Shown here piece after piece: positions 1 through 11,639 of a stretch of 64,000 nucleotides of DNA. Numbering within the stretch: the first letter of the stretch is position 1; each line of letters opens with the position of its first letter. Source of the stretch: Arctopsyche grandis (taxonomy: Eukaryota; Arthropoda; Insecta; Trichoptera; Hydropsychidae); the NCBI RefSeq assembly GCF_051622035.1, contig NC_135358.1, positions 9,589,001 through 9,653,000 of the forward strand. The letters are read 5' to 3'. Position numbers and translations under genes: made by a program. The notes beneath the pieces are model-generated. The model was given only the letters and a program-made list of their open reading frames with translations. It ran no database searches and was not told the origin of the DNA.

Positions 1-132
1 ACACTTGTGAAGAGTCTCGGTGATTACAACAAAATTTCTATACCCTTTAGGTATAAACACAGCTTACCTAAACACAATCTGCTTTAGGTCATCGACTTTA
101 GTGATTCTTTAATTAATATGATGTATTAGATG

Positions 133-358
133 CAGTGGCGACTCGTGAGATTTCATAGTGGGAGGTCTGCAGAGATTATTCAGGCTGTAGTAGCTCGTAA
201 ACCAAACCGGTGATCGAATGAAAACAAAAATAGCTTGAATATGTACTATACTGGAAGGTCTGCAGCCCCGCAGCCCATGTGGATGACAAAAATAGCATGC
301 ATTTGTACTGTACTGGAAGGACTGCAGCCCCGCAGCCCATACGGATGAGCCGCCACTG
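133..358. mobile_element. hAT-type MITE (CAGTGGCGRCTCGTG family)
   Basis: The left end CAGTGGCGACTCGTG and the right end, which reads as the inverted CAGTGGCGGCTCATC, form terminal inverted repeats. The flanks carry 8-bp near-duplications, ATTAGATG on the left and ATTAAATG on the right (7 of 8 match), the target-site size of hAT transposons. The interior has a tandem piece (contains CTGCAGCCCCGCAGCCCAT twice) and no transposase. The same ends bound the larger element at 6788-8199, which is the likely source of transposase or a close relative. Confidence 0.75.
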
Positions 359-384
359 ATTAAATGTATTATGAGCATTTATAA

Positions 385-1065
385 GGATTGTAAATAGGTT
401 TTTGAGCTCTTTTTCCTATTACGCTGTAGATTAACATTAGAATAATATAATACTATGATTACTAACCAAATTAAATTTATAGGAGGGTTGAAGGTTTTGG
501 ACCGTTTCCCAGCCTATGGAAATTCAGTTGAATTTTGAAGAGGATCTTTATTACTCGATTAATACAGGTGTATTTGTATGTACAGCGAAGTAGGTAAAGG
601 ATTCACTGGAACGAGCTAGATCGAGTTCCTGAAGCTCACTGGCATCTGGGGACGATGCACTGGTTTATAAAGGTGTTGCTTGAGCAACGCGTAGCTGGGC
701 TGGTGAGATCACGTTCTGGAAGATTCCGACGGTTTCGATGTTTGATGCGTAGTTGCGTAGCTCCTTGGGATTTCCCGTGTACTCGTGATTGCGTATCTGG
801 AGCGAGTCGAATCGCCTCTATGGGTAAGCTGGACGAAGTATTTCGGCCACGGCTAACTTTCGTGTACGAGAAGAGGACACGATGATGTCATTTGTACAGA
901 TTATGTTCGATGAGGGAAATAGGTGATATCACAAGTCGTGCTATATCTCTACAAATTAAATTGTAAAATAGAAAATGATCAGTAGATCAGTAGCTATTAA
1001 AATAGATATAAGATGTATTGTGAACATATGTAATTTCGTAATAATAAAAATCATTTAAAAATCAA
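385..1065. repeat. Dispersed repeat, split by a 475-bp insertion
   Basis: Positions 385-477 and 953-1065 together match, in reverse complement, one uninterrupted copy at about 35475-35670 in the first intron of the WAP gene. The uninterrupted copy has three AAATT units where this copy has two on each side of the insertion, so the insertion made a 5-bp duplication of AAATT. The repeat has no coding capacity and I do not recognise its family. Confidence 0.7.
478..952 (-). mobile_element. Probable solo LTR (fossil)
   Basis: This 475-bp insertion interrupts the dispersed repeat and is flanked by a 5-bp AAATT duplication, the size made by retroviral-type integrases. Read on the minus strand it has the parts of an LTR in order: a TATA-like TTTATAAACC near the middle and a downstream AATAAAG polyadenylation signal near the end. 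The termini are not a clean TG/CA pair, so the assignment is tentative. No internal region is present. The clade is unknown, and it is younger than the repeat it splits. Confidence 0.45.
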
Positions 1066-1069
1066 AATC

Positions 1070-1112
1070 AATTCCAACAAAACACAACCTTGTTTTGTTA
1101 GGCCGGGATACG
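1070..1112 (+). mobile_element. LTR 3'-end fragment (fossil)
   Basis: A short segment ending GGGATACGGTCAACA closely resembles the 3' end of the solo LTR at 10125-10556 (GGGACACGGTCAACA), with a similar preceding AAAACACAA stretch. It is only a terminal scrap of that LTR family. Confidence 0.45.
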
Positions 1113-1339
1113 GTCAACATCCCCTACCCCCGCCTACACGGTAAATTTGTCAAATCGTTAATCATTAAAAATGACACAAATATAGCGTGCACTGGCGAGC
1201 ATGTGAAGCACGTGTAGGATAAGGCTGTATAAGAGGCGAGCTTAGGCCACCCGACGTACGTCATATGTCAGTGTGCGAGTGGGGCGCGGAGGGGTTGGTG
1301 GGTCGCTTGGTTGCTGGCCGCGGAGTGTAGAGTCTTCCG

Positions 1340-4300
1340 ATGGATTTCGGTTCCGTTCTGCAGGCGGCAGCGTCGCGCCAAGGCGTCGCTGCTCGTCCTG
1401 AGGTGAGTCAATTTCACTTTCACCCTTTCTTCGATTGACACTGACCGCATTCACATGTCATAAACATGCCCTATATTATTTTACCTGTTACTTTTCGAGC
1501 ACTCTTTCCATATACTTCACATCTACTTCGAAAAGGTTTTCGCATGTGCACCGAATTTGCTAAAATTTTCCATATTTCGCACCATACTGACATTTACTTG
1601 TATGGTGTCGAAATATAAACATTTTATCTGCATTAAATATTCAAGCTAGTTTTTCTTTACATATTTAAATTACCACTTCTATAAATAACTATTCAATTTT
1701 GAATAATGCTAGTATTCCATATGCGCATATCTTTCTGACTTACCATATTGTAAATCAACTAACGTATGGTATACACCATACGTTAGTTGATTTACATATA
1801 TCTATACACGTGATTTACATATAGGTATCATGTATCTATACATGTTTATAATATGCTTCTGTTTATCTATTTCAATTTCAGAGTAACTTTTACAAAACTA
1901 AATTTGAGCCGCCCAAAAAAGAAAATAAATCGAAAACATTATCTTCAAATATACAAAAATTTCTTGCCAAAAAAGAAGAAGAGGAACGTCAAAAGTCGAA
2001 AGAGGCTCGGCGGAAGAGAGATGAATTGTTGGCGATGCGAGACACTAAAGCTACAAATAAAATTAAGAAAATGTTGAAAGTTATAAAGTCTGCAAACAAG
2101 TCGGTGCTCGATGAAGCTGTGGATAATGTTAATACTGCGGTGACGATGCACGGTCCCGATCAACCCGATGAAGACGATTACGGTTACGTGTCTCAGGAGG
2201 CGTCTGCGTTTTATTCGAAAATGATGGAACGATATAAAAGTGTACCTGAGGAAGAGAAGTTTCCGACCGGGAAGAAAAAGATCAGTCACGATTTGTTGGG
2301 TACAAAAGATAGAGTCCGAGCGGCTATTAACCGACAGCAAGAGGAGGATTCCATGCCCCATAAAAGAAAAAGGAAATCTCATACCAATGCACACGAAGAT
2401 GATGATGGTAAATAATTTTATGTTGCGTATTATTTTGCATATGATCAAATATCATGATGTCTAATTTTTGTTTATATGTTTTATGCCATATTATTACCAT
2501 AAATAGGGTGTTGAATTCAATTGATGTCTGTTTTTTTTTTTAATATATAAACTTAACAAATTGAATGGTGTTATTTTTAGGTCATAGTGATGATACTACT
2601 AGACGGCAAGAAAGGGTAGAAGAGAAACCAAAACCAAAACGACCACCGGCACCACCACCTCTTGACTTCAATCAGTTGCTGAAAATTGCTGAAAAAAAGC
2701 AATTTGAACCAATAGTTGTCGAAACAAAAAAGGTTGAATATAGTGAAGAGTATGAAAGACCAATGACTAAAAAACAGAAGAGGGAATTCGAGGAACAAAA
2801 GGCTTTCAGAGAAGCTCGTCTACGTAGGGAAAAAGAACGAGCAATGGCTCCAACAGGTTTGTCTCGATTGTTTGTTTTATAATAATTGAATATACCATCA
2901 TCATCATTTACAGACATTCACCACGTACTTCTGGACGAAGACTTCTCCATCGCGCTTCCATTCGTCTCTGTTTTGCTCAACTCGCTCCATCTTCCTTTCA
3001 CTCTTTTACATTTTACATTATTTTGTCCACCATCCATTCTTCTAGCTATGTGACTTGCCCGTTGCCATTTCAATCTCTTCATTCTCCACTACATATATCC
3101 ACTATCCATGTCATACTTCTCAACCATATGTTATCACTGGCAAAACACATGATTTAAGATCTTTCCCTTCAGACAAAGTGGCATTTTTGATTTAAAAACG
3201 GCGTTCATTTCCTCAAATGCACTCCATCCTAATTTCACATGTCTCTTTATTTCCTCTTCTTTACTACTGGACATGTCTATTATTTGCCCTAAATATAAAT
3301 AATTAATGATCGATTCTACTATTATTAACAATATGTCGTCTGCGAACCGAAGGTGAATCAAGAGACGACTGTTGATACTTAATCCGATTGAATATACATA
3401 CATTACTAGATATATAAAATATTAACTAAGATTTTTTTTTAGGTAAAAAGCAAGATTCAGCACCACGCTCTAGTATCCAAAGAGAAGAATCTCTATCAAA
3501 ATCATCACACGTAAAAAAACCTGAGGCATCAAAATCTCAAAATAGTGTGACTAGTATGCGAATTCCAAAAATTGGTGATAGGTCTAATAATAATAGTAAT
3601 AATAGCAATAATAACAGCAATCCCAAAAATATCAAAAATGATGGAAATAAAGGAGAGAAAAGTCTCATTAAGAAAGATGATAGAAATAGGGAATCGCTTA
3701 GTAAAGGTACTAAAGATATTAATTTACAAAAATCTAGATTCAATGATGGGGGAAATAGAATGAATATGAGTCATAATATAAATAATTCAAGAACACCATT
3801 AAATACGTCACAGAGTAGTAGAATTCCAAAAGAATCGAACGACTCACAAAATACATCTTCTAAAAATGGCATTGCACACCAAAGCGCAAATAAATCTCTC
3901 AGTAATGCAAATCATAAAGCATCACTATCCACATCGAAGGTTAATGGCCACCATCCTATCAATTCTTCCAATTCTAATTCATCTCTAAGTGCTAAAACTT
4001 CTAAAAACAATATTGGAAATCAAAGACCAATTAAGTATCAAAATGAAAAAACGAGTGCTAGTGCAAGTGGTCAAGGGCCAAAAGATTTAAAAGCAAAGCA
4101 CCTAGTTTCAGAAAAAGATGTGAGTAAGAACAGATTGTCTGCAATGGGAAAATTGAATGTGCAAGAAAGAAAAGCGTCTCCATCATACGAAAATAAGCCA
4201 GGAAAGCTCAACACACTAACTCCTAATAAAGACGCAAAACGTTTACCAAATGATGTTAAAAAAAGTAGACCTTTCCCCCCATCAGATATTAAAGGAGCAC

Positions 4301-5084
4301 GTCAATTCCCTCCATCAGATGTCAAAGGAGTCCGTCAATTTCCTCCATCGGATGTTCGAGGAATACGCCAGTTTCCTCCACCAGATGTTAAAGGAGCTCG
4401 TCAATTCCCTCCACCAGATATAAGAAAAAAGAAAGAAAAACCAATTTTAAAAAGTATGTGCATATTGTCTTTGTTTTTTTTTTAATTTTTTAATGTGATT
4501 GAACTCTTAAATATAATTGTTTGTTTTATTTACAGGGAGAATTATAGACGACGATGATTCTGAATATGATTCTTCATTAGAAGATTTTATAGATGATGGT
4601 CCTGAAGAGGGAAATGATGTATCGAAATACATTAAAGAAATATTTGGCTATGATAAATCAAGGTATAGTGTGAATTGAAATTTTTGTTTATATTTATCAC
4701 TCGAGTAAAAAAATAATCTTTAACATTGCTTAGTATTATATTTTCTCATATTGGTCCTATGTGTGTACATGAGTACATATGTTATTCAATTATTATTTTT
4801 TTAGATATCGAGATACTGAAGATGATGTTGCAAACATGGAATCGAACTATTCCCAGGTTATGCGAGAAGAATATATTAGTAAAAAAATAGGTATGATTAA
4901 TTATCCATTCTTTACTTTAAGAATATATTTTTTAATCGCATATTTTTATAATAGAAGCAAAAATATTGGTATCGTTAAATAAATTGTTTTATTTTCAGGT
5001 ATAATGGAAGATTTAGAAGACATGAGAATGGAGGCATTAGAGAAACAAAAGAAGTCGGGAAAGAAAAAAAGAAGAATCGACTAA
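1340..5084 (+). CDS. SPTY2D1: SPT2 histone chaperone (SPTY2D1 homolog), 7 exons
   Basis: Coding exons are 1340-1402, 1882-2407, 2581-2856, 3443-4453, 4536-4662, 4805-4890 and 4999-5084, joined at GT-AG sites in frame (724 aa). SPT2 binds H3-H4 and works in transcription-coupled nucleosome reassembly in the nucleus. The start MDFGSVLQAA matches the family N-terminus, and the ATG lies just before the first donor. Exon 3 contains the conserved block DFNQLLKIAEKKQFEP followed by ERPMT. Exons 5-7 encode the acidic histone-binding C-terminus (SLEDFIDDG, then KYIKEIFGYD and RYRD) and end in a basic tail. Exon 4 encodes a low-complexity Ser/Asn/Lys linker with Asn runs and about five tandem copies of a 12-residue RQFPPSDVKG-like unit (about 4260-4425). 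Intron 3 carries a LINE fragment and intron 1 a perfect palindrome. AATAAA follows at 5159. Identification is confident; the linker is lineage-specific. Confidence 0.93.
1750..1795. repeat. Perfect 21-bp inverted repeat with 4-nt loop
   Basis: The arms 1750-1770 and 1775-1795 are exact inverted copies around ATAC. The palindrome lies in intron 1 of SPT2, just upstream of the exon 2 acceptor. It could form a stem-loop in pre-mRNA or be a tiny MITE remnant; no flanking duplication is evident. Confidence 0.85.
2895..3415 (-). mobile_element. LINE reverse-transcriptase 3' fragment
   Basis: Minus-strand translation gives HLRFADDILLIIVES and then YLGQIIDMSSSKEEEIKR and LGWSAFEEMN, the palm and thumb region of endonuclease-reverse transcriptase LINEs (RTE-like in style, clade not certain). 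The downstream part decays into a sequence resembling the family's WAGH...RMD..R C-terminal end and finishes in a TGATGATGATGG-type 3' repeat at about 2895. It is 5'-truncated and frame-shifted, sits antisense in intron 3 of SPT2, and is related to fragments at 54.5-55.5 kb. Confidence 0.75.
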
Positions 5085-5158
5085 ATTATATATTTTATGT
5101 GTAGTTTTAGTTATCCAGTGATTCTCATTTGTTTATTAATTTTTCATTTCAAATTATG

Positions 5159-5164
5159 AATAAA
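5159..5164 (+). terminator. AATAAA polyadenylation signal of SPT2
   Basis: A canonical AATAAA lies 75 bp after the SPT2 stop codon. Further AT-rich sequence follows to about 6.7 kb, so longer 3' UTR forms are possible. Confidence 0.5.
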
Positions 5165-6779
5165 AAGAAAAATCAGACCAAACCATTCCAGTTTAGTTTG
5201 AATAGTTTCTCTTATTCTTGTAATTCATGATTCCTTTTTCATTCGATTGAATTAAGGGTGAATTTATATTCCAAAAGTTTTACGGAAATGAATGTGCTTA
5301 ATTTCTCATGATCTAAATTAATGTATTTAGATGTTTTTATTTTTAGTGATTCTTAAAATATTTTAACAAATTGATTATAGCTTAATTAACATGGATTGGT
5401 ATGGATATCTTTAGCTACATATATTGATAGTTCTACATAAATTTATTGTTCATAGGAATTTACCATTGTTGTGAGTTTTTTCAATTCCATTTTTATGTCA
5501 TGTTTGAAAGTGTGTTTGTCTGGATAAAATTTATATATGGATAGTAAATTTCAATCATTTTTAAAGAAGTTCATATTTGAACATTCAATTGGTATGTTTT
5601 TATACCAAAATATCATCTTTAGACTTGTATTTTTATTATATATGCATTGCGTAACATATGTATAACCCATCTTTTTATATAAAAAGTAATTTTTATAATT
5701 AGCAGGACATCTGACACCTGAATAATATATGAATTGTAATTTATATACTTAAGTACATACATATATATGTAGCTCCATTGGGATCTCTAAAATAATTACA
5801 TATAAAAATAGCTTCTAATGAACTGAAGATAGTGAAAGTCTGCTTTGTGATATCGATTTTTGTTAGAGTAACCTTAGAATAGATATTTTGGCGTACATGT
5901 TTTTTTTCTTTTCATTTTGTATAATTTTATTTATTTTTAATATTAAGTGGGAACATTAGGTTGGTTTAATGTTTTTTTACTTTTGATCTTATACTGAAAT
6001 GATCCCCATTTACCCTTTGCATACAGTTTGTACATACATAAAGATATATATTTAACTAAAGCAATTTAAAATGTGATTACTCGAATCTAGAGTGGTTCTG
6101 TAAATTAGTGATAATATCGCAATAAATAATTGATTTGGAGCTTTCGTAAGCAATACTTCCATTTAAAATGTGCGTGCCTTCTACAATAGTGTTACTCAAA
6201 TTATTTTACAATCAATGCTGTCCACACTAGCCTCATTAGCCGTTAATAGAAACGGAATTATTTTGATACATAGCGTTAAGTGAAATTTGGATGTTCTAAA
6301 TATATGTACATACATGCATATATACTTGAAAGGAAAATTTATGAAAGTAAGACAATTCCAAATTTCACCAAATAAACAAAGCATTATTTGTTGTTATCAC
6401 AAATGGCATGAGATATCTGACATTTTATATAAATATGTAAATAAACGATAAACTTTACTTAACACATGTCATTTTATTTGTCCCTTAACATATTATTTAT
6501 AATCTTTTTTTTTGTTTTTATTGAAACTAGATTTTTGTCAACGATGAAAGTTTACTTTTATCATGTTTACTGATAATCCAATATTATCATGATTCATATG
6601 GTGGTAGATTCAAAATAAAATATCAGAGTTTACCACTGCAGTTCATTACGTATGTATTAATTTGAATTTCTCTGATTTTTTTCAGTTTTTATAATCGTCG
6701 ACTATGTTGCCACCCCCCAAGTATAATAAATAAATGAAAAATTCAAGTATTTAAAACTTTGAATTAACACTAAATGATA
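5165..6779. other. AT-rich intergenic region between SPT2 and a hAT element
   Basis: I see no gene here. The stretch is AT-rich, with short ACATAC/TATATG microsatellite patches and scattered AATAAA motifs that may serve as alternative SPT2 polyadenylation sites. Open frames are short and lack recognisable protein features. Confidence 0.5.
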
Positions 6780-6787
6780 GTTATATA

Positions 6788-8199
6788 CAGTGGCGGCTCG
6801 TGGATAAGATATCTGGGGGTGCTGCGGTTGATTAAAAATAATAAAAATGTATATTTGGATTATATTTTACTATTAACATCAAAATGATGAAAATTAAACA
6901 TTATATGTATTTTATTTCATTATAAAATTGATTCTTCTGTCTTTTTTCCTTGAAAAAAGGTCTATCACCTTTTCGTTAAATTTTTCACTGTTCATCATCA
7001 TTTTTTTCAATTGACAGCATAGACAAAGCCGTCAATCTTTCCTGAACCATTGTGTTTCTTATATATGTATGTTTTTATTCTATTTATTGATGAAAAACAC
7101 CGTTCTGGCTCAGAGGTAGTTGAAGTTGTAAGCAGAATTTGAATAAGTTTTGTTATTTCCACACGAACTTTGCATAAATTGATTGCAAAAATAAGTTTTA
7201 AAAATATTAATAAATCATTAATACTATGCATTTCTTTCCTTGAGTAAAACACTTCTAATTCAGTTTGAAGTTTTTCTTTATCTAACATTGGATATGATTC
7301 AACGGTTAGTAGTAGATCTTCCATTGGCATTTTCTTTCAGTACTTTTCAAAATTTTCTTTATTAAATAATTTCACAGCTTTTAATTGATTAGAAAAAGTG
7401 TATCTTTCTTTTATATCCTTAATAATAACATCACACATATTTTTGGCCTCTATAATATGTGCGATAATATATGCGTATAATATATGCAACAAATATTTTT
7501 GGAATCTCATATTTGTATAATGACATTAGTAAAACTTTTTAAGTTTTCTTTAATTGAAAATGCATCGATATTACTATGTTAGATTGCATTTGGTTATAAA
7601 TAATTTCTAGATGCGGCATTAACTTGTGAAAAAGTTCTGACTAAAATAAAAAATTGTATTCAGTAAATTGGTAGAATCTGTTATTGTTTTATCAGTATTT
7701 TCGGAAGAATATTTAAGTTCTTGAAAACATTGGCTCAGCTTCTCTTGATTTTGATACCATCTTAAATACTTAAAGTGACGTGTAGAAACGTAGAAAGTGT
7801 AGAAGGTGTAGAAGGAAAGACAAAAGGTGCAGAAGAAAAGTGAGGAGCGTGTCGAGCGCACACGAACGCAACAAGAAATGTGTTTACATGGCACTGTTGG
7901 GAATGCAGTACGGACCAAGCTTCTAGCTGCCCCCGCGCCCCTCCTTCACCCACTCGGCATATTCCATCGAAAACCGTACTGCACAAAATCATAAACGATG
8001 CCTCACTTTCTGATATTAGTACAGCGATGTATGATCATTATTGGATGTATCGGTGTGCGGGCAGGCTTAATAATATTAATAATATTGATATTTTTATATA
8101 ATATACATACATACATTTATGTATATAATAATATTAAATTTTTCTCAATTTCCTTGGGGGTGCTGCAGTACCGCAGTGCGTATGGACGAGCCGCCACTG
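6788..8199 (-). mobile_element. hAT transposon remnant with transposase C-terminus
   Basis: The ends CAGTGGCGGCTCGTG and its inverted partner at 8185-8199 are flanked by an exact 8-bp duplication, GTTATATA (6780-6787 and 8200-8207), diagnostic of hAT insertion. On the minus strand, 7007-7330 encodes LLTTSTTSEPERCFSSINRI within about 107 residues; this is the C-terminal dimerisation segment of hAT transposases (the SxxERxFSxxxRIKT motif). Upstream frames (7619-7918) are open in parts but decayed. At 1.4 kb it is shorter than an active hAT (about 2.5-4 kb) and is an internally deleted copy. It is the largest of three related copies in the window. Confidence 0.88.
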
Positions 8200-8247
8200 G
8201 TTATATACACATAAAATATCTTTTAGAATAATATAATTTAAAAATGA

Positions 8248-8253
8248 TTTATT
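8248..8253 (-). terminator. AATAAA polyadenylation signal of RNF141
   Basis: The minus strand reads AATAAA about 98 bases downstream of the RNF141 stop. The hAT element begins less than 50 bp further on. Confidence 0.45.
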
Positions 8254-8350
8254 ATTGATAGATTAAAACTAATATATTATAAATACATATGTATATGTAA
8301 TATTTTGATGAGCTATTTAAAGAATTGCACAAACATATAAAAATTGATAA

Positions 8351-9523
8351 TTATTTTGGCATGTGTTTTGGAGATAGTTGAGATAATTCTTCCAAATTGG
8401 AACATATTTCAGCAACTATTTCATCCGTATCGGGAGCATCGGAAATCACCCAGGTATCGTCGGTGGTCTCTAGCCTTTCTCGACATATTGGACACGTTTT
8501 ATTGTTCAATTTAACGTTCCTAAAAGTGAATTTTTATATTAAGAAAATGGCAAACATACAGTCTTTATAAATTTATATGTACTATATGGACGTATCAGTG
8601 GCGTGCGGTGGAAATTTCTCTGTTTCTATCGCACGTCGAAGTAAAGCTGTGCGATAGAGACATAAATTTCCACCGCATGCCACTGATATGTACATACATA
8701 TGTATGTATAATGCTTACCATTGTTCTATGCAGGTAAGACAGTATGAGTGTGCACAAGGTAGACTCACTTCTGGTTTTCTTTCTAGGCAAATACAACATT
8801 CTGTAAGTTTGTCAAAATTTTTACATTTATCAATATCATCAATTTTTTGTAATAAAATCGAAGCAGTCAAATATGGCGTTGAATTTGTATCGCTTGAAGT
8901 GCTTGCATTTATCGTGATCTTTTTAGCATTTGCTTCTATGCATTTGATATGTCCTTGAAGAGTTTTAAACACTTGCAAAAATTCTGCCAGATTGATTAGA
9001 CGATAAGTTTCTACGGATGATGTCGACGGATCAATCTTGACACAACCAATACGAACGGTGCCTTTCCAGAGGATTGTCGAATCGGTGCCTTTTTTCACCG
9101 CAAAGACCAGTTGCTTCCCATTCGAATCCAGACATTTTTTTGACCTGAAAATAATATCATCAGATACGGAGGTTTGAATAAAGAAATATTGATCTTCTCA
9201 CTTAATTGAACTAAGAGGTTCTATCATGAGAAGCTGATTTTAAACGAAAACAATATAATTGTTTTGTGCAATGGTTCAAACGATTAAATTTCTATGAGTA
9301 ATAAATTATGCATTTTATTTATAAATTAGAGGGATGGTATGTTTATTTACAATTTGTTGAGTTCTCCCATTTGCCGGACAAAGTCTTCGTACGATAGAGC
9401 AGCGATCTCGGCGAAGATTCTGGCATGTCGCAGCAGGTCTTCTTGGACCAACTCGACGGGAAAGGATCCCAGATCCTCATGGTTGGTTCCAGAACCGCAA
9501 CTGGAGCTTGAGCCCTGCCCCAT
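8351..9523 (-). CDS. RNF141: RNF141 RING-finger protein, 3 exons
   Basis: Coding exons on the minus strand are 9523-9351, 9144-8719 and 8519-8351, giving 255 aa, close to the vertebrate length of about 230. The start MGQGSSSS has a glycine at position 2 in an N-myristoylation context, as in the family (MGQ...). A C3HC4 RING spans about residues 174-212 (C174, C177, C188, H190, C193, C196, C209, C212) and is split by intron 2 after EQW. The family-specific tail WVISDAPDTDE follows. RNF141 is a predicted E3 ubiquitin ligase, possibly membrane-attached through myristate; its substrate is unknown. Intron 2 holds a 90-bp MITE. All RING ligands are present, so the gene looks intact. Confidence 0.93.
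8596..8685. mobile_element. 90-bp palindromic MITE in RNF141 intron 2
   Basis: The ends CAGTGGCGTGCGGTGGAAAT and its inverted copy form terminal repeats of more than 20 bp around a partly palindromic centre. A TA on each side (if the terminal T/A is counted in the repeat) could be the target duplication. A sequence like the left end also occurs inside the elements at 20.5 and 42.9 kb. Confidence 0.65.
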
Positions 9524-10124
9524 TGTGGGAATTATATAAATTTATATACCACACGATTAACAACCCTGATGAATTTTTAAGTCTGACTGAAATGTTTATT
9601 GAATTACACTATCGCCGTAAAAGCTGTCATCGGCACTTGCGTGTTATCACAGCGTTCATGGAATGGGTTTCGATATTCTAAACACCATCAATTTCGACCA
9701 GTATTAATTTTTGAAAATGTATCAACGAGATATTCCTAGGTTTGTTATTTCTATTCGAAATTGAATTTGATGTAATTTAAAAATTTCAACGAACTGGAGA
9801 AATTGCTTACGTCATTTTTAAAGGTTTTTACAGCACTTTTATCGAAAAAGTTCTTACAAATGAAAACTGTGTATATCTTAGAGTGAAACTGTTATTGTCA
9901 CTGAAATTATAATTTCTCTTACTCAAGCAGTGAGTACGGTTGTAGTAATAGAACGACAAATTCACTTCTCAATGTCAGTGAATTTGTAATTCGAACGTTA
10001 ATGCACCACACGATAGTGCACGTCGTACTACCAACCCTAACTTCCAAACCTAACCTTACCTTTGTAGGAATATAGCACAACTTGTGCTATTACGAATCAA
10101 AACCAGTGATTTCATCATCCATCC
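9524..10124. other. Upstream region of RNF141
   Basis: This is the 5' flank of RNF141, with no recognised gene. A stretch at about 9890-9990 contains inverted and dispersed scraps (GTGAAAC, TCACTGAAATTATAATTT) that recur at 10740-10910, suggesting decayed MITE sequence. The RNF141 promoter should lie here, but I cannot place its start site. Confidence 0.45.
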
Positions 10125-10556
10125 TGTACAAACATGCATAACTCAAGGGCAACGACCCCTTCGACCATTCCAGAAGAAAGAGTTCATCGCTTGATCGTAA
10201 AACGAACGAAACCCAACAGTGATGTCATCAGGCAACCGCGACACATGCGTTTACGCGTGGCACGCTGACTCCATAGCTATAAACCACACGTGTACCGAGC
10301 GCGCGCCTCGAAAATAGGTCAACACGTGTCCTGGAAACGAAGACAAAGCATCTGCATACGGACGCTTGAAGCCAGAACGTATATAAAGCGATGCACCAGC
10401 TCCCAACACTAGAGTGAACCTCTGGAGTTCAACCAGCTCACTTCTCCGAAGCTCAACCTCTTCGTACATACAATAACCATCGTAACGATTGATCAAAAAT
10501 AAACGATCCTCTTACAAACACAAACGGTGTTTTCTTAGACCGGGACACGGTCAACA
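10125..10556 (+). mobile_element. Solo LTR (fossil)
   Basis: The segment begins TGTACAAACATGC and ends CGGTCAACA, so it has TG/CA ends, and is flanked by CATCC and CATCT (4 of 5 match), fitting a 5-bp integrase duplication. It contains TATATAAAG at about 10380, a plausible start-site region about 30 bp later, and AATAAA at about 10498, giving U3-R-U5 order on the plus strand. No internal coding region adjoins it, so it is a recombined solo LTR. Family (BEL/Pao or Ty3/gypsy) is undetermined. The flanks have already drifted, so it is not very recent. Confidence 0.6.
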
Positions 10557-10584
10557 CATCTGTCCCACGTACTAAACCTTAAAT

Positions 10585-10660
10585 AAATAAAACCAACCCT
10601 AACTTAACCTAACCTAACCTAGCCTTAAATAAAATATTGTTAGCTGCTAAGATATTATGA
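10585..10660. repeat. Repeat with short AACCT (TTAGG-type) run, copy 1
   Basis: Contains several AACCT units (CTTAACCTAACCTAACCTAG) inside a longer dispersed unit that continues TTAGCTGCTAAGATATTA. The same arrangement recurs at 21120-21235. AACCT/AGGTT is the ancestral insect telomere repeat; here it is interstitial and part of a mobile or duplicated unit. Confidence 0.65.
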
Positions 10661-10929
10661 TGTGTATTAATATATTATACAGAATGGGAATGGACAGGAG
10701 CGGGTTTGCGGGGACGGCGTGTGAGCACGAGTTCGGCATTTCACTATCATCCAACTGTCAAAAATTATAATTTCACTAACACGGGCCTGTGAATATGTAA
10801 TTACCGTATTGAAAATATAACTATACCCAGAGAAAATGTATTAGATATAATTACACTGACATTTCACGGAAATGTCAGTGTAATTATAATTTCACTGTAA
10901 CATATACAGTACAAATAGGGAAATTTGCC

Positions 10930-11100
10930 AATTTTAAGCTACATATAATGCAATGGTAAACGGATTATTCTTCAAAATTATTATTATTCATTAAAATCTC
11001 GATCGCTGAACATCTGGCACTCGAGTTATCGTTAGTACAATATTTTGCGTGGCTGGCTTTCGATTGATGGAGTTTTTGGGTGCCAGATATACCTAGAATA
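10930..11100. mobile_element. MITE of the GATCACGGAACATCTGG family, copy 1
   Basis: Starts near GGTAAACGGATTATTC, then AAAATCTCGATCGCTGAACATCTGGCACTCGAG, and ends with the partner GGTGCCAGATAT. Two better copies lie at 43680-43865 and 52860-53062. All have a stem formed by the CACTAAAATCTCGATCACGG arm and its inverted copy, and outer ends resembling CGGTAAACGGATTATT. Confidence 0.6.
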
Positions 11101-11639
11101 TACCTATTCAACTACTTCTGGTTGATTTTGAATATTCTTACAGAAGTAGGCATTAAAATGAGATTTAAAATCCAGGTGCATTATTTTATGTAATAATAAA
11201 TTTACTGATTTATGTACAAAATTGGAACAACCAAATTTTTTACCAAGGTATTTTCCATTCCTCCTATCACTCAAATGACAAAGGGAAACCGCAATATTTT
11301 TTTTCTGAAACACTTCTTTATATAAATAAATAAATTAAAAACAGTGATGTTTACTGTTTGAAAGTATCAAAGAAGGAACAAAGTTCATAACAATGGGATA
11401 GATTACAGGCACACATAAGATTAACAAGAATGAAGGCATTTCATGCTGAACTTAAGTTGAAATTTTTTATAAAATAAGTACGTATATGTATTGAATTTCT
11501 ATCACCATTTTCACCGTTATACATTACAAGTATTATACTTGACATTTAATCGATATTATTAGTTAACGTATGGGTAAACATTATATAGTTAACCCACACA
11601 CTTTCCATTAATCAGTCAAATTTGTCAACAATGTTGTAA

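Noticed and set aside
655-885. 76-codon frame in the left part of the window
   Set aside because: It lies wholly inside the LTR-like insertion 478-952 and has no known domain.
10251-10496. 81-codon minus-strand frame
   Set aside because: It lies antisense inside the solo LTR and shows no protein features.
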